Source: Roseibium alexandrii DFL-11 (GTDB lineage Bacteria; Pseudomonadota; Alphaproteobacteria; Rhizobiales; Stappiaceae). Taken from it: a stretch of DNA of 64,000 nucleotides. Positions within the stretch are counted from its first letter, which is position 1, and every line of letters begins with the position of its first letter. Shown here in pieces: positions 31,401 through 40,150 of this stretch. Position numbers and translations under genes: made by a program. The stretch covers positions 1,875,228 through 1,939,227 of the forward strand of contig NZ_CM011002.1 of assembly GCF_000158095.2 (NCBI RefSeq), written 5' to 3'. The notes beneath the pieces were generated by a model. That model had not been told where the DNA came from, did not search any database, and saw only the letters and a program-made list of their open reading frames with translations.

Positions 31401-33946
31401 ATCCGCGGCCCGTCGAGGCTGACTGGCAGATCCAGCGTCCGCTCGACATAACGTCCTCCGGTCTCCACAAGGCGGGCAACAATCTCAGCGTCGTAAAGAC
31501 CAGTTGTCTCCGGCAGCTCCGGCAGATCAGCGGAGAAGGTCAACGCGCCTTGATCATCGGTTCGAAGCCCGGACGGCAAGCGCGTGCGCTCAGAATAGGC
31601 GTCCGAATCTTCAATGCCAAAACGGTATCCCGGATATGCTTCCATCGTGCGCACCGGGCGCGCGATCACATCACCTTCCAGCGTTTGGCCACTTGCTGGC
31701 GATCCATACAGAAACTTTGCCGTCAATGAGACGTCGAGCGGCGCAGATCGGCTGAAGGTTTCGGAGGCCGTTTCCAGTGTGAAATCGACTCTTTCCGGCT
31801 GATAGTCCTCGACAAGGAATGTCTTGTCCGCAAGCGCTTCGCCGTCCGGATCCAGCAGGACCTGCCAGGACCAGATGCCCTGCTGGGCGATCGGGCTCAA
31901 ATCAATGTCCTGAACATATCCGCCGAGACCGCCATCTTGCAGCGTGTACCGGGCATGTTCGACACCATCCGGGCGCCGGACTATGAATGTCAGCGGCAAA
32001 CCGGCCTGTGCTTCGGCCTTCGCTGTTCGGAGCAAGGCCTGTGCATGAACGGTCTCACCCGCCTTGTAGACGCCACGATCAGACCAGGCAAAAACGTCCA
32101 AAGGCCCGGGTGCCGGGCGTCCGTCGACACCGCGGTCTGACAGATCAAAGGCGGGTTTGCGCAGATCCAGGAAGCCGTAATCGCCTCCAGCTGTTTCCGC
32201 GACCAGTATGCCCGGCGCATTGCCCCCGCGCCCGAGTGTGAGACCTGCAGCGAATCTGGCAAACCCGTCCGCATCGGTTTCGCTCGTTCCAAGGATCTCG
32301 TTGTTGACAGCCATCAGCCGGACACTGACCCCTGTGAGAGCATCAGCGCTGGATAGGGACCGGATATTGGCCGCAATTCCATCTGCGCCGGACATGGCGG
32401 TGAGTCCAAGGTCAGACACCAGAAACCACTGCGTTGCGAGCGGGCCCCACTGGTTCTTCACGTCCAGCTTTGACCTTGCGGTCATGGCGTAAATCCCGGG
32501 TTTCATCTCAAGCCCGGTTTCAGACAACGGGATGGCCGTCGTGATATCCTGATTGAGCTCATTGCCGGTCTCAACAACACCGCTCCAGACCTTTTCCCCG
32601 AGATCCCCCTCAATCTGGCCCGCCTGATAGCTGCCCAGTTGGCGCAGGAAGCGGTTGTCTCTCAGGACGTCGGCGACGGACCGGTCGCCGATCCGGTAGA
32701 TGGTTGCTTCAACTTCGTTGGTATTGACCGAAACGATCGGGATCGTCGGATCCCCACCTGCGGGAAGCACATAAGACCGGCCAAGGAAGTTGACCGACGG
32801 GCTGCGGTCCCGGACATAAATCGAGAGATCTGAAGACTTTTCGAGCACCTCACCGTCAGCTGCCGGCAGGCCGCTGCGCGCGGTCAACTGGTAGCGCGCG
32901 CCGTGGCGCACGCCTTCGGCGCAAACCTGGGACCCATCTGTTTCAATCGACACTGTGCCGTCGCCCTGGACAGAAACATACGGGCTGAGATCTTCCCCGA
33001 CCGGCAGCTTTTGCGAAAATACAAGGCAGATCCGCGGCGTCGCACTGTCCGAATCGACCTGATGATCGACGATCCGGAAGCCGTGCTCCGCCATCAGTTT
33101 GTCGTAGCGCCGGCGCACGGAGCCACGTTCTTCCAGTGCGAGCGAAGCCCGGAGAGACTTGATGGCTGCTTTGTAGTCCTGGCGAAGGGAAAGACCGCGA
33201 CCCAGATATTCAAGCGCAAAGGCCTGTTCTTCAGGCGCTCCAGCCCGCAAATAGGCGTTGACCGCGGCGGATACGAGGTTCTTGCGTTTCGTTTCCCGCT
33301 CCTGCCAATCACTTGGGTCTTGCAGGATGAGCGCTGTCGAAAGCTGAACCCATGGATCGAACCGTGTCGGGTCCAATGCGATCAGCTGGAGGAAATCAGC
33401 CTCTGCCAGGGCGTTGTTGTTGTTGGCAAGCGCGTTTGAACCATTGCGGCGGATCTCATCTGCATCGGTGCTGTTTGGCCGGACCGTCTCTTCGATCCGC
33501 TGCAGGTAGGTTTCCGCAGCTTCTAAGGTCTCACGGCTTAGAAAATCAAGCTCTGCCTTTCTTTCACCGGTGGTCGCAAAGGTCGATTGCTGGACCTCGA
33601 CCACGCGCCCGGCAACCGCCCCGGCAAAATTCTGCATCTGCCCGGCAGAGGACTTTAGAAAACACCAGCCTGCACTGGTGTTGAAGGTGAAGGCCTGGCA
33701 CTGGTTGTCGCTCAAACAGGCCGTCTTGCAGCCGTCAAGGTCCACATCCTTGACCGTCTGATAATCACCACCGAAGAAATCCGCGTCCTCAATGGTGACG
33801 ATCCGTCTGTCTTGGGCGTGGGCGGCTTCGGTGAAACCACCGAGTGCCAATCCGCCGGTCAAGAGTGCCCCGGCGACTAACAAAGAGAATCTGAAAACAG
33901 ATCTATCTAATTGATTTTGCGAATATTTATTGGAAACATGCCACAT
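28409..33946 (-). CDS. Bacterial alpha-2-macroglobulin with PAN domain and thioester
   Basis: An 1845-residue secreted or periplasmic protease trap. A signal peptide ends around AAHAQ, without a lipobox, so unlike E. coli YfhM it may be soluble. Residues 45-115 form a PAN/apple-like domain (CKTACLSDNQCQAFTFN), then a TPR-like stretch near 130-290, then macroglobulin domains. The thioester motif is GCTEQ with Cys1395 and Gln1398, so covalent trapping should work. The pairing with pbpC suggests a role in guarding the envelope when peptidoglycan or outer membrane is broken. Ribosome site GGGAGGA precedes ATG 33946. Confidence 0.92.
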   Translation of the reverse strand: MWHVSNKYSQNQLDRSVFRFSLLVAGALLTGGLALGGFTEAAHAQDRRIVTIEDADFFGGDYQTVKDVDLDGCKTACLSDNQCQAFTFNTSAGWCFLKSSAGQMQNFAGAVAGRVVEVQQSTFATTGERKAELDFLSRETLEAAETYLQRIEETVRPNSTDADEIRRNGSNALANNNNALAEADFLQLIALDPTRFDPWVQLSTALILQDPSDWQERETKRKNLVSAAVNAYLRAGAPEEQAFALEYLGRGLSLRQDYKAAIKSLRASLALEERGSVRRRYDKLMAEHGFRIVDHQVDSDSATPRICLVFSQKLPVGEDLSPYVSVQGDGTVSIETDGSQVCAEGVRHGARYQLTARSGLPAADGEVLEKSSDLSIYVRDRSPSVNFLGRSYVLPAGGDPTIPIVSVNTNEVEATIYRIGDRSVADVLRDNRFLRQLGSYQAGQIEGDLGEKVWSGVVETGNELNQDITTAIPLSETGLEMKPGIYAMTARSKLDVKNQWGPLATQWFLVSDLGLTAMSGADGIAANIRSLSSADALTGVSVRLMAVNNEILGTSETDADGFARFAAGLTLGRGGNAPGILVAETAGGDYGFLDLRKPAFDLSDRGVDGRPAPGPLDVFAWSDRGVYKAGETVHAQALLRTAKAEAQAGLPLTFIVRRPDGVEHARYTLQDGGLGGYVQDIDLSPIAQQGIWSWQVLLDPDGEALADKTFLVEDYQPERVDFTLETASETFSRSAPLDVSLTAKFLYGSPASGQTLEGDVIARPVRTMEAYPGYRFGIEDSDAYSERTRLPSGLRTDDQGALTFSADLPELPETTGLYDAEIVARLVETGGRYVERTLDLPVSLDGPRIGIRPAFDGGVDEGGPADFIVVAIGETGERIAATGLNWTLSKVDRRYQWYRLDGRWSYEPITSTRRISTGTLDVSEAQPASLSLPVEWGEYRLDIEGSGALQTATRVVFQAGWYTANATSDTPDYLDVGLDKENYRPGETAKLRLKPQMAGTAVINVVSGGLLSTRTVDVSGEETEVDIPVEEAWGAGAYITASLYRPMDVDQAQMPSRAMGLSWLQVDPGDRDLEVVMDLPSMIRPQTRLDVPVQLANLAAGEEAHITVAAVDVGILNLTAYETPAPEKWYFGQRRLGSDIRDLYGQLIDRMSGARGKVRSGGDGMGMRLDAPPPDDEPVALFSGLVKVDENGEAVVSFDVPDFNGALRVITVAWSKSGVGHGEQEIEVRAPVVMTASTPAFLAPGDSSRLVLEIDPVDAPSGAYDLELTASNGLSLEDGASVPRVLDLETGKKTQVILPMAAGDALGSAEIVASLTGPDAQTIVKRLNLDIKDTQPEVLRSYAFDLAPGNKLEVDAASFEDLRGDSVKVTLTAGGAARIDVAGLLAALDRYPYGCTEQTTSRALPLLYLSDVAEAAGLGGDDEIRERVIKAITAVLANQSSGGSFGLWNSYGSGGTWLDAYVADFLTRAREKGYQVPDLAFTSALDNLENRLAYASDFESGGEDIAYALYVLARNGRASMGDLRYYLDAKLQNFATPLAKAQLAAGLALYGEDERAATGFGAALDALDRTASSNYREDFGSKLRDAAGVTDYVVSASVSEQLNTRAVSELTSVDSTARSRSTQDMAWLLLAANALNESAEEARLSVDGVETPGRLAWTLGFDELKSGQVDVRNAGEKPTEVLMSIAGQPLSPEPAGGKDYAVERTLYDLDGNVIDPSAVPVNTRIAVVLTIRPLSDQPGRLMVVDRLPAGLSIDNPRLVRSGDLGGLAFLSTIDQPDYSAFYSDRFEVSVDESNWGNRELTFAYLARAATPGTFSHPPASLEDMYRPDRRAITETARFVVLGPTR

Positions 33947-34042
33947 GGCCAGTCCTCCCGGGCCGAATAACCTCTGTTATGAAGGCACCGGAAGATGACG
34001 AGGACAAGGCAATTTTTCTGAAATGCAAACCTGGAGCCAGGT

Positions 34043-34684
34043 TCAGCCGACGCGGGAGACCAGCTCTTCAATCAATAGATTAACTTCCTGAGCAGCTTTG
34101 CTGGACGGTGCGTTTTCGGTCACGGACGCTCCGCGGCCCATCGCAGAGGCAAACACGGTCCGGTTTCCTAGGCGTGCCCCCAATGTGTCATAGCCGGATG
34201 CGGCAATCGCATCGGCCATTTCACCGGTCAACGAGGCTCGCGGTGGCACCCGGTTCATGACCAGGAGCGCGGGCGTATCTTCCCGGGCTGCCAAATCGAT
34301 GGTCTGGGATGTTGCCCAAAGGTCAACAGGGGTTGGCTGGATCGGAACGATCACGAAGTCGGCAGCATCAATTGCGGGTTTGGCATCCGTATCCGTTTTC
34401 GGCGGCGTATCGATGATGACATACCCGTGAGAGCGCGCCAGAGACCGGGCTTCCCGACGGGCACCCCATCCGGAGGCAGTCCGGAATTCCAGACCGGTCT
34501 CATCTTCCCCGAGCGTTTCTTCGCGCGCCTCGTACCAGGTACCCAACGAACCTTGCGGATCGACGTCCAGGATAGCAACCGGTTCCCCGGATTTCGCTGC
34601 CAGTGCAACAGCAAGATGTGCTGCAAGGGTTGTTTTACCGGACCCGCCTTTTTGTTGTGCAACTGTAAGAATTCGTCCGGACAT
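34043..34684 (-). CDS. Orphan ParA/MinD-type ATPase
   Basis: A 213-residue ATPase with the deviant Walker A VAQQKGGSGKTTLAAHLAVA at the N-terminus, the switch DVDPQGSLGTWY and IDTPP. GGAGG lies five bases before ATG 34684. No ParB gene or parS-like sequence is adjacent, so chromosome or plasmid partition is unlikely. Orphan ParAs of this size position protein clusters or regulate division. It is divergent, with about 10 bases between starts, from the TPR-GGDEF gene, which suggests shared control. Confidence 0.88.
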   Translation of the reverse strand: MSGRILTVAQQKGGSGKTTLAAHLAVALAAKSGEPVAILDVDPQGSLGTWYEAREETLGEDETGLEFRTASGWGARREARSLARSHGYVIIDTPPKTDTDAKPAIDAADFVIVPIQPTPVDLWATSQTIDLAAREDTPALLVMNRVPPRASLTGEMADAIAASGYDTLGARLGNRTVFASAMGRGASVTENAPSSKAAQEVNLLIEELVSRVG

Positions 34685-34694
34685 CAACACCTCC

Positions 34695-36446
34695 ATGCTT
34701 CGCCGCCATATTGCGCCGCACTCTTTCGCATTGCAACACGTAGAAAACCGTGTTTCGTTAACGGATACATCATTTGCACCAGTGATAATTATATCCATAG
34801 GTTGTGAAATTATCCGGAGATTCAACCTGAAAAACCTGCAAGCAAGAACATGGGCGCTGCGCTGGAGAAACCCGGCACTTTGCCGGGCTTTATTGAACAG
34901 AGCCATGGATGCCCGAACGGTGCCTGCCTTGGACGGGCGGCCGCTTGCCTTCAATTTATCTTGGCTGGAGCGCTGGCGCGGCAACTTCAAAACCGCCGGT
35001 GAACTGGCGGAGGTAGCATTCCAATCCATGTCCAAACAGTCCGATCCGGAAGGATGGGCAGAGCTTCTCGTGGTCAAGGCCGTTTGCGCCTACAGCGTCG
35101 GCGACCACAAGCTCGCAGACGAGTTCCTGAAGGACGGTTTTGAAACGCTTGGCCCGCATGCGGAGAGCGGTGCCGGTATTGAAGTGCTAACCATCCTGGC
35201 AACCTTGCGCCAGTACTCGGAAAACTATGACGAGGCCCTGACTCATCTTCGCGATGCCTTGCAGATCGCGGAGGACACCGGTCTTTATTTCGAGCCCGGG
35301 CGCGTGTTGCACAATCTTTGCCGCGTCAATTGCCTTGCCGGAAATATTGATGCTGCGCTCGATGCAGGCCAGCAAAGTGTTGAACAGAACCGGTCGCGGC
35401 GGAACGCGATCATGCTGCCCTATGCTGAGGAGGTTTATGCCGGCGCGCTTGTTGCCAGCGGAAACTATGAACTGGCCCGCGAAGAAGCTGAAAAAGGTCT
35501 GAGGGCGGCAGTTTTCAGCGATGATCCCCGTGTTACTTGCCAGCTGCATTTTGCGATCGGTTCAAGCTACTTGAAAGAGAGACGTCCAGCGGATGCGCTG
35601 AAGGTCTTTGAACAAGGTCTCAAGGAAGCGACCGCTTTCGATTATCACCTATGGATCCGGAACTTTCACCTGCACCTCTCCCAAACCCACGAAGCCATTG
35701 GCACGTACCAGCAGGCGCTGTCGCATCTCAAAGTCTATGCCGAGATGCAGGCGACGCAGTTCAAGGTTGAAGCGCACCGGCAAAGCTATGAATTGCGGAG
35801 CCAGCTGGAGTACCAGCTCGCCCGCCGCAGCGCGGAGTACGAACGTGAGCTTCGCGATCAAAGCGTCCGGCTGAATACAGAATTGGTCCAGGCCAATGAG
35901 ACGCTGCAGATGTTGAACCGGCGCATTGAACACAACGCCCTGCACGATGCGCTTACCGGCATCGGCAACAGGCGCATGATGACCCAGTATTTCGGCCGGG
36001 CAGAACAGTCCGATAAGAGCTCTGATGAAATTGCGGCCCTTCTTATCGACCTTGACGGCTTCAAATCCATCAATGACCGGTTTGGTCACGCGACGGGCGA
36101 TGAAGTCATCAAGGTCATCAGTGAGCGCTTGAGAACACTCCTGCTTGATCAGGAACTTCTGGTCCGCATGGGCGGGGACGAGTTTCTGGTGGCCTCAACG
36201 GTAAGAACGGAACAGGGCGAGCTGGCAAAGCTCGCGCAAGATATCCTTGACCGCATCAACCAGCCGATAGATTTGCCCGGCGATCAAGGAGCGGTCGGTG
36301 CGAGTATCGGAATTTCCGTTACAAGGATCCGGCCAAATCTTGAACGCAGCCTGCTTCAGGCAGCGGACGAGGCGATGTATGCCGCCAAACGATCTGGCCG
36401 CAATCAGGCGTTCATGGAACCGGCTCCCGCAAAAACCGGCTCATAA
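34695..36446 (+). CDS. TPR-containing diguanylate cyclase (GGDEF)
   Basis: Up to 583 residues. A soluble N-terminal half of helical TPR-like repeats (about 80-360) is followed by a coiled coil (QLARRSAEYERELRDQSVRL) and a GGDEF domain with DALTGIGNRR, DLDGFKSINDRFGH and MGGDEF, all intact. The RxxD inhibitory site is absent (LDQE in its place), so product inhibition is not expected at that site. No membrane segment. The first 40 residues look poorly coding and the start could be later (for instance ATG 34905); the end is firm. Head to head with the ParA gene. Confidence 0.85.
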   Translation: MLRRHIAPHSFALQHVENRVSLTDTSFAPVIIISIGCEIIRRFNLKNLQARTWALRWRNPALCRALLNRAMDARTVPALDGRPLAFNLSWLERWRGNFKTAGELAEVAFQSMSKQSDPEGWAELLVVKAVCAYSVGDHKLADEFLKDGFETLGPHAESGAGIEVLTILATLRQYSENYDEALTHLRDALQIAEDTGLYFEPGRVLHNLCRVNCLAGNIDAALDAGQQSVEQNRSRRNAIMLPYAEEVYAGALVASGNYELAREEAEKGLRAAVFSDDPRVTCQLHFAIGSSYLKERRPADALKVFEQGLKEATAFDYHLWIRNFHLHLSQTHEAIGTYQQALSHLKVYAEMQATQFKVEAHRQSYELRSQLEYQLARRSAEYERELRDQSVRLNTELVQANETLQMLNRRIEHNALHDALTGIGNRRMMTQYFGRAEQSDKSSDEIAALLIDLDGFKSINDRFGHATGDEVIKVISERLRTLLLDQELLVRMGGDEFLVASTVRTEQGELAKLAQDILDRINQPIDLPGDQGAVGASIGISVTRIRPNLERSLLQAADEAMYAAKRSGRNQAFMEPAPAKTGS

Positions 36447-36465
36447 AGCCCCAAGACCTTTCTTT

Positions 36466-37665
36466 CTACCGCCCACCAAGTGCGTAATAGACGTTCCAGG
36501 AGGGGCGCCCGGTGACGGGCATGCCGTATTTCGCTTCCGCAGCCCGAATGCCCTTCCGCGTCATCGGGCCAACCTTGCCGTCCGGTTCTCCGACATTGAA
36601 CCCGTTCTTGTTCAAGAGCTTTTGCAGCTCAAGGCGCTGCGCTCTGGAAAGACCGGGATTGTCTGTCGGCCAGGGCGTCATGATCGGATCACCACCGGAA
36701 ACAAGCTCTGAAAGCACCGCGATTGCGAGACCATAAGACGTCGACGCGTTGTAGGATCTGAGCGCCTTGAAATTGCGCGTCACGAGAAATGCCGGGCCGT
36801 TTGCACCGGCTGGCCGGATCAACGCCGTGTCTGCCTTGCTTTTGAAGGTACTGCCGTCGAGATTTCTAAGACCGCGCTTGGTCCATGTGCTCATGGAGGC
36901 ATAGTTCTTGCGGCCGGACGGACCGGAATAGCCCTTGGGCACCTTCACCTCAAACCCCCACAAACGGCTGTTCCGCCATCCGGCGTTTTTCAGGAAGTTC
37001 GCCGTGGATGCCAAGGCATCCGGAACAGAGTTCACAAGGTCCTTGCGCCCGTCTCCATCAAAATCGACGGCAAGACTGGCAAACGTTGTCGGCATGAACT
37101 GGGTTTGGCCAAAGGCCCCGGCCCAGGACCCTTTGAAGTCTTCCATCCGGACATCGCCGCGCGAGGCAATCTGAAGCGTTTTCATCAGCTCGCCGCGGAA
37201 ATACTTTTGCCGTCGTTTGCCGGCACACACCAGATTGGCAAGGGCGTGCGGAGTATAGAAATCGCCGCGGAAATTGCCGTAATCGCTCTCAACTCCCCAG
37301 ACTGCCAATACAATGTGCTTGTCGACGCCGTAGCGTTTTTCGACCGCATCCAGCGTCCGGGCATGCTTTTTCAGGTTTGCCTTGCCGTCCTGAATCCGCT
37401 GCGGATCAACGAGGAACGCCATGTAGTCCCAGATTTCGGTCTTGAACTCCGGCTGAGCCGTTGAAAAGCGGATGACTTTCTCGTCGTATTTCGCGCCAGA
37501 TAGCATTTTCTGGGCAACCTCCGGCCGGACGCCTGCAGAAATCGCTTGCTGTTTCAGCGACGCGACGCAGCTTTCAATCGCCAATGCAGGCGTTGCAAGG
37601 CTGGCCGCCCCCAAAACCGCCAACATCATGACCGAAGAGAAAACACTTGAAGATCTCCGCCGCAT
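36466..37665 (-). CDS. Lytic murein transglycosylase, MltB/SLT_2 family
   Basis: A 399-residue exported muramidase. Signal peptide (MRRRSSSVFSSVMMLAVLG up to TPALA), then the SLT_2 catalytic domain with the catalytic Glu in WGVESDYGNFRGDF, and FGQTQFMPTTFASLAVDFDG. The C-terminal PG_binding_1 domain (RLELQKLLNKNGFNVGEPDG) binds peptidoglycan. Start ATG 37665 fits the signal peptide; a GTG at 37692 would add nine residues. It turns over glycan strands in the periplasm. Confidence 0.92.
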   Translation of the reverse strand: MRRRSSSVFSSVMMLAVLGAASLATPALAIESCVASLKQQAISAGVRPEVAQKMLSGAKYDEKVIRFSTAQPEFKTEIWDYMAFLVDPQRIQDGKANLKKHARTLDAVEKRYGVDKHIVLAVWGVESDYGNFRGDFYTPHALANLVCAGKRRQKYFRGELMKTLQIASRGDVRMEDFKGSWAGAFGQTQFMPTTFASLAVDFDGDGRKDLVNSVPDALASTANFLKNAGWRNSRLWGFEVKVPKGYSGPSGRKNYASMSTWTKRGLRNLDGSTFKSKADTALIRPAGANGPAFLVTRNFKALRSYNASTSYGLAIAVLSELVSGGDPIMTPWPTDNPGLSRAQRLELQKLLNKNGFNVGEPDGKVGPMTRKGIRAAEAKYGMPVTGRPSWNVYYALGGR

Positions 37666-37804
37666 ACCCAGTCCCGCCAGCTTTTGAATCACCTTGCGGA
37701 AACGCTGCCACGGGACCGCGACCGAATTGCGGCAGGAAGATGAACTTCACCGTTATCAAAAGGGAATTCAGCCTGATAGGTGCCCTTTCCAGAGCGGCAA
37801 AACC

Positions 37805-37836
37805 AAAAATCCCGGCTGGAAGCCGGGATCTTGTTT
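37805..37836 (-). terminator. Terminator of the phosphonate-transport operon
   Basis: ATCCCGGCT (37809-37817) pairs with AGCCGGGAT (37821-37829) around a three-base loop; on the minus strand the hairpin is followed by TTTTTGG. It lies about 45 bases past the stop of the last phn gene. Confidence 0.75.
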
Positions 37837-37881
37837 TCTACCCTGCAAGTCCCGGCACACGGCGAGGATTGCGGAGATGCC

Positions 37882-39216
37882 TTATTTGCCTTCGATCAGC
37901 TTGCGGCGCAGCCAGCCGGACGTCTGATCCATGATGATCACCACCACAATCGTTAAAATGATGATGTAGCTGGTGTTCTCCCAGTCACGTGAGGTTTTCA
38001 TCGTTTCGACCAGCATCAGCCCGATACCTCCAGCGCCAAGAGCACCAATAACTGTCGCGGAGCGCGTGTTTGATTCCAGATAGTAAAGCACCTGAGAAAC
38101 GAAGACAGGCAGGATCTGCGGGATCACACCAAACCGGTACCGCTGCCACTGGTTGGCACCAGTCGCCCGCACACCTTCCACCTGCTTGTTGTCAATGTTT
38201 TCCAACGCTTCGGAAAACAGCTTGCCGAGCGAGCCTGTGTCGGTGAAGGCAATTGCCAGCGCGCCCGTCAATGGTCCGAGGCCAAAGGCGCGGATGAAGA
38301 TCAGCGACCAGATCAGCATGTCGATACCGCGCAGGAAATCGAACAACCGACGTGTTCCAAACCGAAGGAACATGGATGGCGTGAAGTTCCGCGCCGCGAG
38401 AAACGCCAGCGGCAGACCAAACAGCGCCGCAGTTATGGTGCCAAGCACGGCCATCATGATCGTTTCAAACAGAGCGACGAAAATCTCCCCGTGCTGCCAG
38501 TCCGGGTTTTCCAGAAACTCATGAACCATGAACCATAGGTTCGAGTAATTCGGGTCCATCCGGTCTGCACTGAGTGCGAGAGCGTAGAGCTGGCTGAAGG
38601 ACATACCATAGAGTTCGGAATGGAACGGGAACCAGAAGTTCTCCCAGCCGCCGAAGTAATTGTGCACTTCGATCTTTGTACGAGTCACCTGCACCCGGCG
38701 GTCGAGTGTCGGCCGAACGTCCAGTTTCTTCGGGTTGGCCTTCACGTAGTCAGGCACATCCCCTTCTGGCAGGATAATATCGACACCGGTATTGGTCGCG
38801 ATCCCGGTTACAACACCGTAGCCTGGGACAGTGAAGTCCATCCGCTTTCCAATAATCTCGACAAGATAACCATCGCCGAGATCGACTGTAGCGTCGGTAT
38901 CATCAACCGCGACCCAGTCGGGCATGTTTGTTTCTTCGAAGGTCGCGCGGCGCTCCCCTTCGATGGCCACTTCAAGAATGTCCCGGCGCAAAAGTTTGGT
39001 GACATGGATTTTGTGGGCCACAGAATCCGTTGCGAGGATTACCGCCCGCTCTGGCTGCGCCTTGGACAAAAGCTCAGGAACGCCAAAGGCAAACCAAGTG
39101 TAGGAAAGATAGGCAAGGACACCAAGCGGGACAGCAATCGTGATCCATGCGCGCTTGCGCACGTTTTGCCAGACATCGTTCGGCGTTACGACCGGTTCGA
39201 GCGTATCATTTGACAT
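37882..39216 (-). CDS. phnE: Phosphonate ABC transporter permease PhnE, long form
   Basis: A 444-residue permease. One N-terminal membrane segment (about residues 25-45) is followed by a periplasmic insert near residues 50-200, then the five- or six-helix core with the ABC coupling motif (EGVRATGANQWQRYRFGVIPQ). The long form with an insert is the usual second PhnE of Rhizobiales. AAGGAGG lies just before ATG 39216. Its start is 13 bases before the stop of the upstream permease, so the two are co-translated. It imports phosphonate, phosphite or phosphate esters with PhnC and PhnD. Confidence 0.92.
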   Translation of the reverse strand: MSNDTLEPVVTPNDVWQNVRKRAWITIAVPLGVLAYLSYTWFAFGVPELLSKAQPERAVILATDSVAHKIHVTKLLRRDILEVAIEGERRATFEETNMPDWVAVDDTDATVDLGDGYLVEIIGKRMDFTVPGYGVVTGIATNTGVDIILPEGDVPDYVKANPKKLDVRPTLDRRVQVTRTKIEVHNYFGGWENFWFPFHSELYGMSFSQLYALALSADRMDPNYSNLWFMVHEFLENPDWQHGEIFVALFETIMMAVLGTITAALFGLPLAFLAARNFTPSMFLRFGTRRLFDFLRGIDMLIWSLIFIRAFGLGPLTGALAIAFTDTGSLGKLFSEALENIDNKQVEGVRATGANQWQRYRFGVIPQILPVFVSQVLYYLESNTRSATVIGALGAGGIGLMLVETMKTSRDWENTSYIIILTIVVVIIMDQTSGWLRRKLIEGK

Positions 39217-39229
39217 GGTCCTGGCCTCC

Positions 39230-40078
39230 TTAGTGCGCGCGGCCGGATCCAACCAGCTTGCCCCGGAGATAGGACGATGACTGGTCGATGATCATAATGG
39301 TGAGAAACAGGAGCACGAAGATCGCGGCGGTTTCATCGCCGGCGCCCTGCCCCCAGCCAATTGTCCTACGCAATTCCTGGCCGATGCCGCCCGCGCCAAC
39401 GAAACCGAGGATAGCCGAAGCCCTCACGTTGATCTCAAGACGCAGCAGGAAATAGCTGAGGTAATTCGGCGCCACCTGGGGCATCACCGCAAAGCGGATC
39501 CGTTGCACCCAATTGGCCCCACAGGCACTCAAACCTTCAATAGGCTTGCGGTCGATGTTTTCATTCACTTCGGAAAACAGTTTGCCAAGCGCGCCAGCTG
39601 TATGAAACGCCACCGCAATCATGGCCGGAACCGGGCTGGACCCTAAAACGAAGATCAGAAACAACGCGATGATCAATTCCGGAAAGGCCCGCATGATGTC
39701 CATCATGCGGCGAACGACCGGTATCAGCGGTCCCCAGCTGTCGACGTTGCGGGTCGAAGCCATTGCGAGAACAACCGCCATAGCTCCGCCAATAAGCGTC
39801 GCCACCGCAGCGATATTAAGGGTTTCCAACATCGCCGGGATATATTGAATAATCAGACCGAAAAAAGCCGGCCCGGCCTCCCAGGCTTCGACAACGATCT
39901 CGCCTGGATAATCGAAAAACTTGCTCAGGCCCTGCAGAAAACCGCCGGAGTTCATGTCGTTGGATTTCGAGTATCCCGAAACCATAACAGCAACGACCAA
40001 CAAAAGTCCGATCAGCGAATAGAGCTGACGGCGTTTGCGTAAGGAGAGGATTTCCTCTTCCATTGCAGCGACGGCCAT
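39230..40078 (-). CDS. phnE: Phosphonate ABC transporter permease PhnE, short form
   Basis: A 282-residue permease with about six membrane helices. The coupling loop EGLSACGANWVQRIRFAVMPQ and GFVGAGGIGQELR are typical of the phosphonate family. AAGGA lies nine bases before ATG 40078. It sits between phnD and the long permease gene in the same operon; the two PhnE proteins should form a heterodimer. Confidence 0.93.
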   Translation of the reverse strand: MAVAAMEEEILSLRKRRQLYSLIGLLLVVAVMVSGYSKSNDMNSGGFLQGLSKFFDYPGEIVVEAWEAGPAFFGLIIQYIPAMLETLNIAAVATLIGGAMAVVLAMASTRNVDSWGPLIPVVRRMMDIMRAFPELIIALFLIFVLGSSPVPAMIAVAFHTAGALGKLFSEVNENIDRKPIEGLSACGANWVQRIRFAVMPQVAPNYLSYFLLRLEINVRASAILGFVGAGGIGQELRRTIGWGQGAGDETAAIFVLLFLTIMIIDQSSSYLRGKLVGSGRAH

Positions 40079-40150
40079 CTTCAATGTCCTTTAAACGTCA
40101 CGCATAAAAAACGCGGGCCGGAAACCGGCCCACGCTTCGAGAAAGAACTC

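Noticed and set aside
30275..31729. Plus-strand frame of 484 codons
   Set aside because: Inside the alpha-2-macroglobulin gene on the other strand; composition is that of a mirror frame.
34043..34684. Plasmid or chromosome partition operon
   Set aside because: No parB gene and no parS-like sites nearby.
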